Shown here in pieces: positions 63,825-64,000 of a stretch of 64,000 bases of DNA (position 1 is the first letter of the stretch; each line of letters opens with the position of its first letter). This DNA is from Paenibacillus sp. EZ-K15 (GTDB lineage: Bacteria; Bacillota; Bacilli; Paenibacillales; Paenibacillaceae). The notes under the pieces were generated by a model. That model did not search any database. It had not been told where the DNA came from and was given only the letters and a program-made list of their open reading frames with translations. The stretch covers positions 125,368 to 189,367 of the forward strand of contig NZ_PDHM01000012.1 in the NCBI RefSeq assembly GCF_002573715.1. The letters are read 5' to 3'. Made by a program: the position numbers and the translations under genes.

Positions 63825-64000
63825 TCGTAAAACCGAAGGCAGCATCCAGTTTGGTCAAATCCTCCTCATACTTGTCGTGTGTGGTTTTGATCAATTGGTA
63901 GAACAATCCGTTCAGGTTTGAATCGAGCAGAGCCAAAGCCTGGGCCGTGATGCCTCCGGGAACCGCAACCCGCTCTTGCAGCTGTTCGGGGGAGAAGCCC
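63805..64000 (-). CDS. comER: ComER / pyrroline-5-carboxylate reductase-like protein (C-terminal part)
   Basis: Only the last 64 residues are in the window; the gene enters from the right edge. The segment [20 protein letters not shown] matches the C-terminal dimerisation motif of ProC-type reductases (V-x-x-PGG-x-T-x-x-AL), followed by a helical tail ending in TINRPRY. In Bacilli the ProC paralogue ComER is encoded close to yqeM, on the opposite strand to its neighbours, as here, which favours comER over proC. It overlaps the leuS end tail to tail by 20 nt. The exact identity needs the missing N-terminus. Confidence 0.7.
   Translation of the reverse strand, partial: GFSPEQLQERVAVPGGITAQALALLDSNLNGLFYQLIKTTHDKYEEDLTKLDAAFGFTINRPRY

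Noticed and set aside
1..64000. tRNA, rRNA or CRISPR arrays
   Set aside because: No cloverleaf-like, rRNA-like or regularly spaced repeat sequence was seen on either strand by eye.

Overview
The window reads as a chromosomal segment of a Paenibacillus-like, endospore-forming, carbohydrate-degrading Firmicute. This rests on an uninterrupted sigK gene, a spoVAC-spoVAD-spoVAE cluster, the conserved yqeG-yqeH-aroE-yhbY-nadD-yqeK-rsfS-cvfB-yqeM block, a T-box leuS gene next to a comER/proC-like gene, strong GGAGG-type ribosome binding sites, moderately high G+C, and many sugar ABC transporters without an ATPase gene paired with AraC-type regulators. I saw no rRNA genes, tRNA genes, CRISPR arrays or intact insertion sequences.

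Layout. 1-4.4 kb: 3' part of a large S-layer-anchored, glycosidase-like (GHL10/DUF187-type) protein. 4.4-7.2 kb: a small accessory island with prophage debris. It holds a ParB-domain DNA methyltransferase gene broken by a stop codon, a 4-bp duplication and what looks like an inversion, and a 57-residue gene strongly resembling anti-TRAP (RtpA). 7.2-10.6 kb: a nucleotidyltransferase, an Sfp-type phosphopantetheinyl transferase and an FAD-dependent oxidoreductase. 10.7-23.6 kb: a plant-polysaccharide locus with a membrane-bound AraC regulator, two paralogous binding lipoproteins, two permeases, a GH43 glycosidase, an unassigned probable alpha/alpha-barrel protein, a cupin and two esterase-like hydrolases. 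23.8-31.8 kb (minus strand): an alpha-1,6-mannan utilisation operon, GH125-permease-permease-binding protein-GH76, behind a near-consensus promoter that abuts a CcpA cre-like site.

32-36.8 kb: sigK, several small unknown genes, a nested palindrome of about 92 bp, a sugar isomerase-like protein, a CE7 acetyl esterase and an MpsC/DUF2294 protein. 36.9-41.9 kb: a nitrate/sulfonate/taurine-type ABC transporter followed by an isochorismatase-like cysteine hydrolase and an MFS exporter. 42-45.5 kb: an M42 aminopeptidase, a 37-residue membrane peptide and spoVACDE. 45.6-50.1 kb: MoxR ATPase, DUF58 protein and transglutaminase. 50.2-56.5 kb: the yqe housekeeping operon. 56.9-61 kb: a sugar isomerase, two Gfo/Idh/MocA dehydrogenases and an AraC regulator. 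61-64 kb: T-box-controlled leuS and the start of a convergent comER-like gene.

How the genes work together. Two glycan pathways share one design: oligosaccharides are captured by a lipoprotein, imported by two permeases that need an ATPase encoded elsewhere, and cut further in the cytoplasm. In the mannan operon the secreted GH76 enzyme makes the oligosaccharides and the signal-less GH125 enzyme finishes them. In the GH43 locus all visible hydrolases are cytoplasmic, including possible deacetylases. The most unusual pieces are the rearranged methyltransferase with the anti-TRAP-like gene beside it, the compact mannan operon, and the nested palindrome at 33.5 kb. All functions are read from motifs and remembered family features; no database search was possible.
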